NCBI GenBank assembly: GCA_934216155.1
Contig: CAKQBK010000002.1
Location: forward strand, 22,784-86,783
From: an uncultured Dialister sp.
GTDB lineage: Bacteria; Bacillota; Negativicutes; Veillonellales; Dialisteraceae
Direction: 5' to 3'
Length of the DNA stretch: 64,000 nucleotides
Of the stretch, positions 1 to 8,919 are shown in pieces; within the stretch, counting starts at the first letter, position 1, and every line of letters begins with the position of its first letter. The position numbers and the translations under genes were made by a program. The notes beneath the pieces were generated by a model, which had not been told where the DNA came from, ran no database searches, and saw only the letters and a program-made list of their open reading frames with translations.

Positions 1-752
1 GGAATGACCCGGTGATAGTCCGGATAATCTCCATTGATCAGATTGGAAACAAAGTAGGTGGTTCCAAAGGTGAATGCCACGTGGTTATTGGCCCAAGAAA
101 TTTCCACAGTGTCCTCTTCTTCCTGCGGCAGCATGCGAACCACATCGGACAGGATATTGGCAGGAACAATAAAGCGGCCTGCTGCAGGAGCTGCTTCTTC
201 CAAAGAAACTTCCTTGGTAGCCAAACGGTGGGTATTGGTGGCAGCCATAGCAAAAAGGCTATCATGAATTTCAAAAAGAACCCCTGTAAATAAAGGTTTC
301 TGTTTATCTGTAGCGGTAGCAAAAGCCACCAGGTTGGTCATGTCTGCCATATCTTTGGTGCGAACAATGGCGTGCTGCTCCCGACCAATTTCTTTCACTT
401 CCGGAAATTCATTCATATCACGGGTTGGGAATTTAGAAATATAGGAACCACTGGTAAAGGTGACTGTATTTTCTCCTTTTTTCTGTTCCATTGTAATATT
501 TCCTGCTGGCATCATGCGAATGGTGGTCAAAAGCTGTGGGGCAGCAATGACAAGAATGCCTTCTTCCTCTACGCTGGCAGCACAAGTGGTTTTGATACCA
601 ATGGTGTAATCGTTGGCCTGTAGCTCCACTTGTCCGTCTTTGGCAGCAAAGAAGAATCCGTTGTTGGTATTGGAGTTAATTTTGGTTTGTGCTGCCCGCT
701 GTACGCGGTCCAAGGCAGCACTGAGTTCCGATTTGTCGAATATGGCTTTCAT
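1..752 (-). CDS. dnaN: DNA polymerase III beta subunit (sliding clamp), 3' part outside window
   Basis: Encodes the ring-shaped clamp that tethers DNA polymerase III to DNA. Reading the minus strand from an ATG at 750-752 gives 250 continuous codons beginning MKAIFDKSELSAALDRVQRA, with clamp-like stretches such as IAAPQLLTTIRMMP, TNTHRLATKEV and GRFIVPANIL. About two thirds of the usual 370 residues are present; the C-terminus lies beyond base 1. An AGGAG ribosome site sits a few bases upstream of the ATG. It lies downstream of dnaA in the same direction, the classic origin order, but ~700 bp of origin DNA and repeats separate the two genes. Confidence 0.95.
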   Translation of the reverse strand, partial: MKAIFDKSELSAALDRVQRAAQTKINSNTNNGFFFAAKDGQVELQANDYTIGIKTTCAASVEEEGILVIAAPQLLTTIRMMPAGNITMEQKKGENTVTFTSGSYISKFPTRDMNEFPEVKEIGREQHAIVRTKDMADMTNLVAFATATDKQKPLFTGVLFEIHDSLFAMAATNTHRLATKEVSLEEAAPAAGRFIVPANILSDVVRMLPQEEEDTVEISWANNHVAFTFGTTYFVSNLINGDYPDYHRVI

Positions 753-1018
753 GGCAGCTCCTTAAAAAATGACGATGAGAAATATAATATAGTAGTCGCC
801 GTAGTAGTACGGTGTGAATAAGTGAATAACTTTGTGAAAAGTCAGATTTTTTCGAATTTCGCGGTTTGTTAAAAGAACGTGAATAACTTTTTTTTTAGTT
901 CACCGTTTTCACAGTTTTTCCCATCCCCCCGCTTGTTCACACTTTTTCATCAAAGTTGTACCGCGAGTAGCGGGAGGTTGTTCACAGGGAAATTGGGGTA
1001 ATTGGGACGCTAGAGTCA
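753..1018. other. Origin half between dnaA and dnaN (DnaA boxes, AT-rich tract)
   Basis: Non-coding DNA with several DnaA-box-like 9-mers: TGTGAATAA at 813-821, one-mismatch relatives at 821-829 and 878-886, and TTGTTCACA at 933-941 and 978-986. An AT-rich run (about 840-900, including a T9 tract) could be an unwinding element. Together with the cluster upstream of dnaA this resembles the bipartite origins of Firmicutes, where boxes flank dnaA on both sides. The boxes are seen; the function is inferred. Confidence 0.7.
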
Positions 1019-1446
1019 TGTTTCACGGAAAACGATACAGGCAGTGAGGAGTTAGGAATTAGGAGTGAGGAGTGAAGGCGGCGAGCCCTCGAATTGCTCT
1101 TATATCGATAGCCCTCCTATCCGATAATTCCTTTTTATATAGCTCGCCGAGAGTGGAATTTGGATAGAGCCATGTTTCACGGGAAACAATATATAAGAAG
1201 GTTATTATTTTGCTGATTTCTTTAGTGAAATATTTCATTTTATCGCTAGTGACAAGGTTATGAAGGTTATAAAAGGTTATGAGATTATCGGTTTCCCCAT
1301 AACTTTTTATAACCTTTATCCCTAATAAATAAGAAATATAAAAAAGGGGGATTGGGGCGCTTCTTAAGTTGTGCGCCCCTTCCACCACTCCTCATTCCGC
1401 ATTCCTAACTCCTCACTAAAGAAAAAGTTTCCCGTGAAACATGTCA
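1019..1446. repeat. Repeat island between oriC and the dnaA 3' end (C1, A, reversed C2)
   Basis: Contains a decayed parS at 1019, heptad tail plus C1 block at about 1041-1150, parS-hybrid TGTTTCACGGGAAACA at 1173, a block-A palindrome at about 1195-1325 with its right arm cut short, a reversed C2 block (about 1330-1420) and parS-hybrid at 1426. The last site ends six bases before the dnaA stop codon. Confidence 0.8.
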
Positions 1447-3066
1447 CTATCGATTCTTCAACTTCTTCCGAATCTCCGCTACGGCTGCGCGGGTTTGTGG
1501 GTCCTGGGCCAGGTCTTTTTCTACTCGTTCACAGGCATAGAGCACGGTGGAGTGGTCTTTTCGTTTGAACGCGTCTCGAAGGGTTGGATAGGATTCGTTC
1601 AGTTCGGTGCGGCACAGGTACATGGCGATCTGACGGGGAATGACGATTTTCTTCGGACGACCGTTACCAAGGAGTTTATCCTTTTTGACGCCGTAGTAAT
1701 CGCAAACCGTATCGATGATAAAATCCACGGTCAGTTCCTGGTTGTTATCGATGGGAATCTGGTCTTTCAAAGCATCTTTGGTGAATTCCAAAGTGATCGG
1801 TTCTTTCTTGATGTGAGAGAAGGTGACCAATTTATTGAAGGCCCCTTCCAGTTCACGGACATTTTTATTGATATGGCTGGCGATGTAATCGATGACATCT
1901 TTTGGAAGCGTGACTTTATTTTTTTCTGCTCGTTTTTGTAAGATGATACAGCAGATTTCGTAATCTGGCGGAGAAATAGGAACCACCAAACCACTGGAGA
2001 ATCGATTCTGCAGGCGGTCTTCCAGTTTTTCAATGTCGGAAGGTGTACGATCACTGGTCATGATGATGTGTTTCTTTTTATCAAACAGATCATTGAAGGT
2101 ATTGAAAATTTCCATCTTGGTGGAATCTCTGGAACCGAAGAACTGTACATCGTCGATGAGAAGGAAATCCACATTGCGATACTTGTCGCGGAATTTTGGC
2201 ATAGTTTGTTTCTGGATGGCATCGATCAGTTCATTGGTGAAGGTTTCACTGGAAACAAAAAGTACGGATAATTGTGGCTTATTGTCGTGAATATAGTTGC
2301 AAATGGAATGAAGCAGATGGGTTTTGCCCAAACCGGATGGCCCATAAATGAAAAGTGGATTCAGTTTCTGATCGGACCGTTCCGGATGGTTGGCCGATTG
2401 GGCCACCGCTTTGGCAGCCTGGAAGGCCATTTCATTACAGTTGCCATGAACGAAGGTTTCAAAGGTATATTCTTCATTCACTGGATTGGGCTGAAACAGA
2501 TTACTTTTCTTTTTCGGTTCTGCGTTGGGCATGGTATCGAAAAGCGACGGTTCATGCAATGTGGCAGACACATCTTCCATGGTGGGAAGCACCACTTCCG
2601 CTGCTGTTTTCGGTTTCAGCTGGTTCACGTCAGGAAGAACGATGTCCGCCGGAAATGGATCGACGTCCAAAGCAGGAGCCGGTTCTTCTTCTATCGGCGG
2701 CAGTGGAGCCGGTTCCACCGGAGCCGGTGGAATCGGTGTTTCATGAACCGCCATGGTGGGCATTGGCGGCATCACCGGCGGTGCTGGTTCTTTCGGGGCC
2801 GGCGTGGGATTTCCCGTGGGCTGTCCCATAGGGGGTACGATTTCCAATGAAATATGCTGGCCAGTCAAATCAAAAATGATGGCTTCCAATTTATCCTTAT
2901 ATACATTTTCAATCCAGCGCACCAAGTAGGGGCGCTTCGGCGAAATGGTCAATGTGGTGTCTGACATGGATAAAGGAAATACTTCATAGGAAAACATTTG
3001 GTAGTATTGGTGATCATGCTGGTCTATGTAGTCCAGGATTTGATCCCAAAGTTGAAAAAAGTCCAT
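1447..3066 (-). CDS. dnaA: Chromosomal replication initiator protein DnaA
   Basis: 539-residue AAA+ initiator that binds DnaA boxes and opens oriC. Order: N-terminal domain I (MDFFQLWDQILDYI onward), a long proline-rich linker (about residues 90-180), AAA+ core with Walker A GPSGLGKTH and Walker B LLIDDVQFF, and the C-terminal DNA-binding helix-turn-helix with the DnaA signature (RKDHSTVLYACERVE). I chose the ATG at 3064-3066 because homology starts there and a GCGAGG ribosome site precedes it; an in-frame ATG 18 codons upstream would put the start inside the DnaA boxes. The usual neighbours upstream (rpmH, rnpA, yidC, jag, mnmG, parAB) are absent; repeats, a small basic protein and rnhA take that place. 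Confidence 0.98.
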   Translation of the reverse strand: MDFFQLWDQILDYIDQHDHQYYQMFSYEVFPLSMSDTTLTISPKRPYLVRWIENVYKDKLEAIIFDLTGQHISLEIVPPMGQPTGNPTPAPKEPAPPVMPPMPTMAVHETPIPPAPVEPAPLPPIEEEPAPALDVDPFPADIVLPDVNQLKPKTAAEVVLPTMEDVSATLHEPSLFDTMPNAEPKKKSNLFQPNPVNEEYTFETFVHGNCNEMAFQAAKAVAQSANHPERSDQKLNPLFIYGPSGLGKTHLLHSICNYIHDNKPQLSVLFVSSETFTNELIDAIQKQTMPKFRDKYRNVDFLLIDDVQFFGSRDSTKMEIFNTFNDLFDKKKHIIMTSDRTPSDIEKLEDRLQNRFSSGLVVPISPPDYEICCIILQKRAEKNKVTLPKDVIDYIASHINKNVRELEGAFNKLVTFSHIKKEPITLEFTKDALKDQIPIDNNQELTVDFIIDTVCDYYGVKKDKLLGNGRPKKIVIPRQIAMYLCRTELNESYPTLRDAFKRKDHSTVLYACERVEKDLAQDPQTRAAVAEIRKKLKNR

Positions 3067-3310
3067 AGCATAACCTCGCTTGTGAGTATGTGATTTACTT
3101 TGTGAATAACTGTGAATCACGGTGAATAGTATTTTTCTGTGTTCCGTCTCTTCTTCGATGCCATCGAAAGTTTTATGTTGTGTCTATCCCTGTGGATAAG
3201 TGCATAACTTTGTGAATAATTCCGTTGCATGCCTTGTGAATAACTTTATTGTACCATCCTTTTTTCCATCTGTAAATTCACAAGATATAGGGTTTTATAT
3301 TAGGTCTATA
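3067..3310. other. oriC, DnaA-box cluster upstream of dnaA
   Basis: DnaA boxes read TGTGAATAA at 3101-3109, 3211-3219 and 3235-3243 and the perfect TGTGGATAA (TTATCCACA on the other strand) at 3191-3199; TGTGAATCA at 3111 is a weaker copy. The segment is AT-rich around 3240-3310. It also holds the dnaA promoter region, so dnaA is probably autoregulated, as is usual. Gene strand bias fits an origin here: dnaA and dnaN run left, and most genes immediately to the right run right. Confidence 0.85.
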
Positions 3311-3903
3311 TACAAGAGTTGGTAGGGGTGTGAAAAAAGCAGTGAGGAGTTAGGAATGAGGAGTGAGGAGTGAGGAGTGGTGGCGGCGAGCACGTCGTGT
3401 TGCTCTTATACCGATTGGGGACCAATAGCATGATTCCTTTTTATATAGCTCGCCGAAAATGACAGCAGTTACGGCTATCATCATGTTTCCCGTGAAACGT
3501 ATATATAAAGGTTATTATTCTGCTGCATACTGTTTCTAACATGGAAAAAATAACGGTGAGCGACGGGGTTATAAGGGTTATAAAAGGTTATGGGATTATC
3601 GGTAGTTTCATAACCTTTTATAACCATTTATAACCTTGTGGCAATCCAAATGATTTCAATGTTTGAAATAGAAATCAGCAGAATAATAACCTTTGAACAA
3701 TGTTTCCCGTGAAACATGACTCTTGCGGCTTATCAAATTCGGCGAGCTATATAAAAAGGAATCTTGCTATGTACAGCCATCGGTATAAGAGTAATTCGAT
3801 CGCTCGCCGCCGCCACTTCTCACTTCTCACTGCTTTTGTGCTAGACACTTCCCCCGTGGAATGATACCATAGGAACATATTTGGGACGGAAAGGACGCTG
3901 GAA
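3311..3903. repeat. Symmetric composite island C1 - parS - A - parS - reversed C1
   Basis: The clearest example of the modular design. Heptad tail and C1 hairpin (about 3340-3460), parS-hybrid 3484, block A palindrome (about 3506-3700, arms GGTTAT-rich, loop near 3600), parS-hybrid 3701, then C1 and its tail in reverse (about 3720-3840). The whole unit is thus a large nested palindrome of about 500 bp. The final 60 bp before the next gene carry a possible weak promoter and an AAGGA ribosome site. Confidence 0.85.
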
Positions 3904-4143
3904 ATGAAAAGACCACAGAAAGTAACCAAAGAAACACGATTGAACCAGTATGCCCGGAAGATGTACGGGAAAGAAAAGATAGAAAAGATCTGGGAAGTAG
4001 AAGAAATGGAAAAACAGACAGAACAAGGTCTTTCCACGCCGAAGGGAGCTAAGAAAAAAATCCGTACCCAGCTGAATCGGAAACTGCGTCACAACAAAAA
4101 GATGGAAGACATTGTCGACGGCGGGGCTTATAAAAGGCAGTGA
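3904..4143 (+). CDS. Small basic protein of unknown function (79 aa)
   Basis: I do not recognise this protein. It is highly charged, rich in Lys, Arg and Glu (for example KKKIRTQLNRKLRHNKK), with no membrane segment or signal peptide and a probable helical, perhaps coiled-coil, middle. An AAGGA ribosome site lies ten or so bases upstream of the ATG. It occupies the position beside dnaA where rpmH/rnpA are usually found but resembles neither. The final codons and TGA run into a repeat heptad tail (GGCAGTGAGAAGTGAGG), so its C-terminus may be repeat-derived. Confidence 0.5.
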   Translation: MKRPQKVTKETRLNQYARKMYGKEKIEKIWEVEEMEKQTEQGLSTPKGAKKKIRTQLNRKLRHNKKMEDIVDGGAYKRQ

Positions 4144-4501
4144 GAAGTGAGGAGTTAGAAGTGAGAAATGGTGGAAGGGGCGCATAAAATTTGGAAGCGC
4201 CCCAATACCCCTTTTTATATTTCTTGTTTTTATTTCGATAGAGCTATATTTCACGTGAAACATGGTCTTTAAAGGTTATTATTCTACTGATTTCCATTTC
4301 TAACAGGGAAATGGGACGGCTAGATGCCAGGTTAAAAAGGTTATAAAAGGTTATGAGACTATCGGTTTTCTCATAACCTTTTATAACCCTTTTTAACCTT
4401 GTGGCTAGCCATAGGTTTTCTTTGTTAGGTAAATCAAGTCAGCACAATAATAACCTTTTAGATAAAGTTTCCCGTGAAACTTGAGGTGAAACGTAAAGAG
4501 A
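4144..4501. repeat. Repeat island C2 - parS - A - parS
   Basis: Heptad tail and C2 block (about 4140-4230), parS variant TATTTCACGTGAAACA at 4247 (Noc-like A at position 2), block A palindrome (about 4268-4465) and hybrid parS at 4466. The rnhA ribosome site follows directly. Confidence 0.8.
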
Positions 4502-4517
4502 AAAGGAGCGTGTTTTC

Positions 4518-5282
4518 GTGCAAAAAGGCGGGAAGAAGAAATATTATGTGGTGAAGCGAGGGAAGCAGCCTGGGGTGTACTATAACTGGCCGGATTGCCA
4601 GAAACAGGTGCAGGGCTTTGCGGGCGCCGTATTCAAAGGATTTGTAACCAAAGAAGAAGCAGAAGCCTGGTATGGAAAACCGGTGAAAGAAGCACCGAAA
4701 CAGGCAGTATCCAAAGTGACCGGCATGGCTATCGCCGATGCAGAAAAAAGCTATCCGCCCCATGTGTATCCCATAGATGAAGACATTTTTTCTTACGATG
4801 GCATTCATATGACATTGGCTTTACCGGAAACAGTAACCATTTTTACTGATGGATCCTGTCTGGTCAATCCCAATGGACCGGGAGGCTTTGCGGCTGTATT
4901 TCTGACAGAAGATGAAAATAAGGAACTCCTTCGTGTCACCGGCGGGGAACCCTGTTCTACCAACAATCGCATGGAACTGCGGGCCGCTTATGAAGCATTG
5001 AAAGTACTAAGTGATGGTAAGAAACACCAAATCGTATTTCACACAGACAGCAAGTATTTGCAGCGGGCCTTCATGAACCATTGGGTGGATAAATGGAAAC
5101 GAAATGGTTGGAAAACCTCCCAAGGCACAGCGGTGCTCAACAAAGACCTGTGGATGGGACTGATTCGCTTGATGGAACCGCACCACATTGTATTTGAATG
5201 GGTTAAAGGTCACGTGGGCACCCAGTACAATGAACTGTGCGATCAACTGGCGAAAAAAGAGGCCTTTCGGTTTAAGCGTTGA
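4518..5282 (+). CDS. rnhA: Ribonuclease HI with N-terminal viroplasmin-like domain
   Basis: 254 residues; cleaves the RNA strand of RNA-DNA hybrids. Residues 7-55 form the caulimovirus viroplasmin/RNase H1 N-terminal hybrid-binding domain (YYVVKRGKQPGVYYNW, FKGFVTKEEAEAWY). The catalytic domain starts near 110: Asp in IFTDGSC, Glu in NNRMELRAA, Asp in FHTDSKY and the final Asp in NELCDQLAKK, with the WVKGHVG loop. Start is a GTG at 4518 with AAGGAG ten bases upstream; no ATG lies in a better position. Being close to oriC it is probably highly dosed and could help clear R-loops, an inference only. Confidence 0.95.
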   Translation: MQKGGKKKYYVVKRGKQPGVYYNWPDCQKQVQGFAGAVFKGFVTKEEAEAWYGKPVKEAPKQAVSKVTGMAIADAEKSYPPHVYPIDEDIFSYDGIHMTLALPETVTIFTDGSCLVNPNGPGGFAAVFLTEDENKELLRVTGGEPCSTNNRMELRAAYEALKVLSDGKKHQIVFHTDSKYLQRAFMNHWVDKWKRNGWKTSQGTAVLNKDLWMGLIRLMEPHHIVFEWVKGHVGTQYNELCDQLAKKEAFRFKR

Positions 5283-5740
5283 TATATGATATCTATGATA
5301 TCGCAAGAGACATGTTTCACGGGAAACATAGGGATATAGGTTACTCAGGTTACTCAAGTTGCTAAGGCCGCTCATGTTTCTCGAATGTGCCAGTAAACGC
5401 TAGCGTTATTATTTCATTCGAGGAACCTGAGAAACTTTGCCTCAAAAGAAATCATTCTATGTTTAGCTTAATTTAACAGCATTGGATAAAGGTTATTATT
5501 TTGCTGATTTCATTTTTTTACATAGAGATGAAATGGCTAGAGACAAGGTTATAAAAGGGTATAAATGGTTATGGGAATACCGTTAGTATCATAACCATTT
5601 ATACCCTTTTTAACCTTGTCACCAACGATAAAAGGAAATGTTTCACCGAAGGAAGCAGCAGAATAATAACCTTCTTATACATTGTTTCCCGTGAAACATG
5701 ACTCTATCTAACCTTGTGGCTATTCCCTAATCCCCATCAA
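5283..5740. repeat. Repeat island with truncated block B and block A
   Basis: Hybrid parS at 5313, then block B lacking its left terminus (about 5333-5484; tandem 9-bp units, GCTAGC centre, right end ATTTAACAGCATTG), a block A palindrome (about 5485-5682) and hybrid parS at 5683. Confidence 0.8.
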
Positions 5741-5746
5741 ACAAAC

Positions 5747-5786
5747 ACGAAAAAAGCACGATACTTTTCAGTACCGTGCTTTTCGT
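5747..5786 (-). terminator. Rho-independent terminator of the tRNA pair
   Basis: On the minus strand AGCACGGTACTGAAAAGTATCGTGCT folds into a stem followed by TTTTTT, immediately downstream of tRNA-Arg. Confidence 0.85.
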
Positions 5787-5787
5787 T

Positions 5788-5864
5788 TGGTGACCCAAGA
5801 GAGATTCGAACTCCCGACACCTTGATTCGTAGTCAAGTGCTCTATCCAGCTGAGCTATTGGGCC
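5788..5864 (-). tRNA. tRNA-Arg (anticodon ACG)
   Basis: 77-nt cloverleaf on the minus strand: acceptor GGCCCAA pairs with TTGGGTC, anticodon arm CTTGA-CTACGAA-TCAAG giving anticodon ACG (probably A34 to inosine), T-arm GGTTCGAATC type loop, encoded CCA. It is cotranscribed with tRNA-Trp just upstream. Confidence 0.95.
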
Positions 5865-5867
5865 ATG

Positions 5868-5943
5868 TGGCAGGGGCAGAGGGACTCAAACCCCCAACCT
5901 ACGGTTTTGGAGACCGTTGCTCTATCAATTGCGCTATGCCCCT
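5868..5943 (-). tRNA. tRNA-Trp (anticodon CCA)
   Basis: 76-nt cloverleaf on the minus strand: acceptor AGGGGCA pairs with TGCCCCT, anticodon arm ACGGT-CTCCAAA-ACCGT, anticodon CCA, encoded CCA tail. Three bases separate it from tRNA-Arg, so the two form one transcript. Confidence 0.95.
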
Positions 5944-6733
5944 ATAGGTTTGTTTGATGGAAGTCTGTATCCATGTGACTTGTATATAATAACAGACGGA
6001 TGTGAAAATTGCAAGCACTTTTTTGAATATTTTTTTAAAAATAATGTTTCACGTGAAACGAAATATGCAATGAGGAATTAGAAATGAGGAATGAGGAATG
6101 GTGGAAGGGGCGCACAATTCATAAAGCGCTCCAATACCTCTTTGTTTTTTTTCTTAACATTGATTATCATCATGTTTCAAGGGAAACGATCTAGTGTAAA
6201 GGTTATTATTTTGCTGCGTTCATTTTCCAACATAAAGATGTATGGCTGGTGACGTGGTTACATAAGGGTATAAAAGGTTATGGGAAAATCGGTAATGCCA
6301 TAACCTTTTAATAACCTGTATAACTTTGTCACTTGCCATAGCAGAAAATGTTTCACGGAAGGAACCAGCAGAATAATAACCTTTCGTGGCATGTTTCTCG
6401 TGAAACATGAAAATTAGGAGACGGGAAAAACTCATGATATAATATGGGTATAGTAAAAATAGGGGATAGTGTCATGTTTCCCGTGAAACAATAGGTATTA
6501 AAGGTTATTATTCTGCTGATTCCATTATTTAACATAGAGATGAACTGGCTAGCGACGAGGTTAGAAGGGTTATTAATAGGGTATGAGCTATCGGTTTCCC
6601 CATAACCTTTTATACCCCTATATAACCTTGTCACTTGCGATAGCAGGAAATGTTTCACCGAAGAAGTCAGCACAATAATAACCGTTATCATAATGTTTCA
6701 CGTGAAACGTTTCTGATGTAAGGAGAGTGTGCC
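5944..6733. repeat. Two block A palindromes with C2 and four parS-type sites upstream of pilB
   Basis: parS variant 6045; C2 block (about 6066-6150); decayed parS 6173; block A (about 6193-6391); decayed parS 6392; a stretch of 65 bp with a TATAAT; hybrid parS 6475; second block A (about 6500-6693); parS variant 6694. The pilB ribosome site (AAGGAGAG) follows. Confidence 0.8.
6415..6443 (+). promoter_or_regulatory. Candidate promoter for the pil genes
   Basis: TATAAT at 6438-6443 with a weak TTAGGA-type -35 about 17 bases upstream. It lies between two block A copies, so the transcript would have to cross a whole parS-flanked palindrome (6475-6709) before pilB. Placement inferred from sequence only. 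Confidence 0.4.
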
Positions 6734-7912
6734 ATGGAAGAAATACGAAATGTTTCTGCGGACATGGCCTTGGGAAAGATGATCCATCAGGCGGTCTTGG
6801 AAGGTGCCAGTGATGTCCATATCGAACCGGGAAGAGACCATGTGCGGGTGCGGTTTCGGAAGGATGGGCTTTTGTATAGCCGGTTTCAGTTGTCTCTTTC
6901 TATGATTTCCGGATTGTCTGTCCGGGCCAAGGTGCTGGGGCGGATGAATGTGGGAGAGAGCCGGATTCCCCAAGATGGTAGTTACACCGAAACTATCCAG
7001 GATGTGCCCTATGATTTTCGTATTTCCATTTTGCCATCCATGTATGGAGAAACCATTGTGATTCGTATTCTTTCTGGTCGGGTGTCTTTTATTGAAAACA
7101 ATGACCTGGGGATGCTACCAGAGCAGAAAGAGTTATTTCATCGGGCATTGCAGAAAAAACAGGGCATGATTCTCACCACTGGCCCTACGGGAAGTGGAAA
7201 AACATCCACTCTGTATGCGGCACTGAAACTGCTCAACCGGGAAGATGTGAGTATTATTTCCATCGAGGACCCAGTGGAGTATCGCCTTCCGGGGGTGACG
7301 CAGATTCAGGTCAATGAAAAAGCGGGCATGACGTTCGCGGAGGGGCTTCGGTCTTTGGTGCGGCAGGATCCGGATATCGTTATGATTGGGGAGATTCGAG
7401 ACAAAGAGACGGCGGACATTGCCATCCATGCGGCATTGACGGGCCACTTGGTGCTTTCTACGCTCCATACCAATGGGGCGGCATCGGCACCGCTTCGCTT
7501 GATGGATATGGGAATTCCACCCTATTTGCTGTCGGCTTCGCTGTCGCTGGTGATGGCCCAGCGATTGGTACGGAAGGTGTGTCCTTATTGTAAAAAAGAA
7601 ATCCTACTCACCGAAGAAACCATCAAACAGTATGAATTGCCTGTTTCTTATGTAGGGAAAACGGTGTATGAAGCCACCGGTTGCAGCCATTGTCAGGGAA
7701 GCGGTGTGCTGGGACGGACCGGTGTGTTTGAGATGATTTCTGTGGGAAAAGAAGAACGGGAATTGATTCATCACCAGTTTTCCGTGGATCGGCTTTTGGA
7801 AGCGATGAAACGAAAAGGGCGGCTCACCATGGGAGAAACCGCTTTGGTGATGATGGAAAAAGGTTTGATTTCGCCTATGGCGGCAGGACAGCTGATGGCT
7901 GGGGAGGCATAA
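6734..7912 (+). CDS. pilB: Type IV pilus / type II secretion assembly ATPase (PilB/GspE family)
   Basis: 392-residue hexameric ATPase that powers pilus extension or pseudopilus assembly at the inner membrane. GspE-type N2 domain (about 10-110; DVHIEPG, VGESRIPQDG), Walker A GPTGSGKT at 150-157, Asp box (IEDPVEYRLPGVTQ), Walker B (DPDIVMIGEIRD), His box (LTGHLVLSTLHTN) and a four-cysteine zinc motif (CPYC and CSHC) near residues 290-320. The N1 domain of longer PilB proteins is missing, as in short Gram-positive ComGA-like forms. It overlaps pilT by one base (TAATG), indicating translational coupling. Confidence 0.93.
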   Translation: MEEIRNVSADMALGKMIHQAVLEGASDVHIEPGRDHVRVRFRKDGLLYSRFQLSLSMISGLSVRAKVLGRMNVGESRIPQDGSYTETIQDVPYDFRISILPSMYGETIVIRILSGRVSFIENNDLGMLPEQKELFHRALQKKQGMILTTGPTGSGKTSTLYAALKLLNREDVSIISIEDPVEYRLPGVTQIQVNEKAGMTFAEGLRSLVRQDPDIVMIGEIRDKETADIAIHAALTGHLVLSTLHTNGAASAPLRLMDMGIPPYLLSASLSLVMAQRLVRKVCPYCKKEILLTEETIKQYELPVSYVGKTVYEATGCSHCQGSGVLGRTGVFEMISVGKEERELIHHQFSVDRLLEAMKRKGRLTMGETALVMMEKGLISPMAAGQLMAGEA

Positions 7913-8919
7913 TGGATATAGAAAAAATCGTCACAACCCATCCGGGGGTTACGGACATTCATATCACAGAAGATTCTCCGGTCATGATTCGACAATATGG
8001 CAATTTGAAAAAATGTCGGGATGTAGTGACCCACGAAGATTTTGATGCGTTATTTCAAACTTATGTGTCGGAGAAGCAAAAGGAAATAGGCACGAAAATC
8101 GGGGGATGCGACAGCAGTTTTTCCATAGGAAATACGAGATTTCGGTTGCATATCTATCGAAGCGGTGGCAAATGGGCGGCAGCCCTTCGTATCTTGCCGG
8201 TGCTTTCTAGTATAGGGAATGACCCGGACCAGGGATGGATTGAAAAAATAGCCGCTTTGGACCATGGGTTGGTGCTCATCACCGGTGCTTCGGGAAGCGG
8301 AAAAAGTACCACCTTGGCACGGATTACATCGTGGATTAACCAAAAGCGGCCTTGCCATATCATTACCTTGGAAGACCCAGTGGAATATGAAATTCCATCA
8401 GAAAAGGCCTTGGTGCACCAGCGAGAAATCGGACGGGATGTGGTGGATTTCCCTCGTGGTATTCAAGAGGCCCTTCGGGAAGACCCGGATGTGATTGTCC
8501 TTGGTGAAATGCGAGATGTAGAAACTATGGGCGCTGCGCTGACCGCAGCAGAAACGGGACACTTGGTCTTGGGCACACTTCATACCACCCGAGCCAAAGA
8601 TGCCATCGGACGGATGATTCATGCCTTTCCGGGAGATCGGGAACGGGACATTCGCAGCCTTTTGGCGGCCAATTTATCCGCCGTGGCAGCTCAGGAACTG
8701 TATCGGTCCGGAAAAGAAACCTACTTGCTTCGAGAAATCATGACCAACGTTCCCGCTATTTCCCATCTCATCCGAGAAGGAAAAGAAGAACAAATTCCGT
8801 CCTATATGGAAATGGGCCTGCAGCACATGCGCACCATGAAACAAGCGGTGTATCAACTGAAAGGCATCAGTGAACGAGAACGGGAAAAAATGATGAAGGC
8901 AGTGATGGGAAACGGATAG
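7912..8919 (+). CDS. pilT: Pilus retraction ATPase PilT-like
   Basis: 335 residues. PilT-like N-terminal PAS-like part (VTDIHITEDSPVMIRQYGNL), Walker A GASGSGKST, Asp box (ITLEDPVEYEIP), Walker B (DPDVIVLGEMRD), His box (TGHLVLGTLHTT) and the PilT C-terminal motif in the form AISHLIREGKEEQI, diverged from the usual AIRNLIRE. It would power disassembly and twitching-type retraction. Coupled to pilB by the overlapping TAATG. A hybrid parS (8925) follows the stop codon by a few bases. Confidence 0.88.
   Translation: MDIEKIVTTHPGVTDIHITEDSPVMIRQYGNLKKCRDVVTHEDFDALFQTYVSEKQKEIGTKIGGCDSSFSIGNTRFRLHIYRSGGKWAAALRILPVLSSIGNDPDQGWIEKIAALDHGLVLITGASGSGKSTTLARITSWINQKRPCHIITLEDPVEYEIPSEKALVHQREIGRDVVDFPRGIQEALREDPDVIVLGEMRDVETMGAALTAAETGHLVLGTLHTTRAKDAIGRMIHAFPGDRERDIRSLLAANLSAVAAQELYRSGKETYLLREIMTNVPAISHLIREGKEEQIPSYMEMGLQHMRTMKQAVYQLKGISEREREKMMKAVMGNG

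Noticed and set aside
3904-4143. Identification of the 79-aa protein as ribosomal protein L34 or RnpA
   Set aside because: Position beside dnaA and basic charge suggested it, but length and sequence match neither.
5714-5947. Open frame with peptide PPTYGFGDRCSI over 5.8 kb (and a similar one at 18789)
   Set aside because: It is the translation of tRNA genes on the opposite strand, a well-known artefact.
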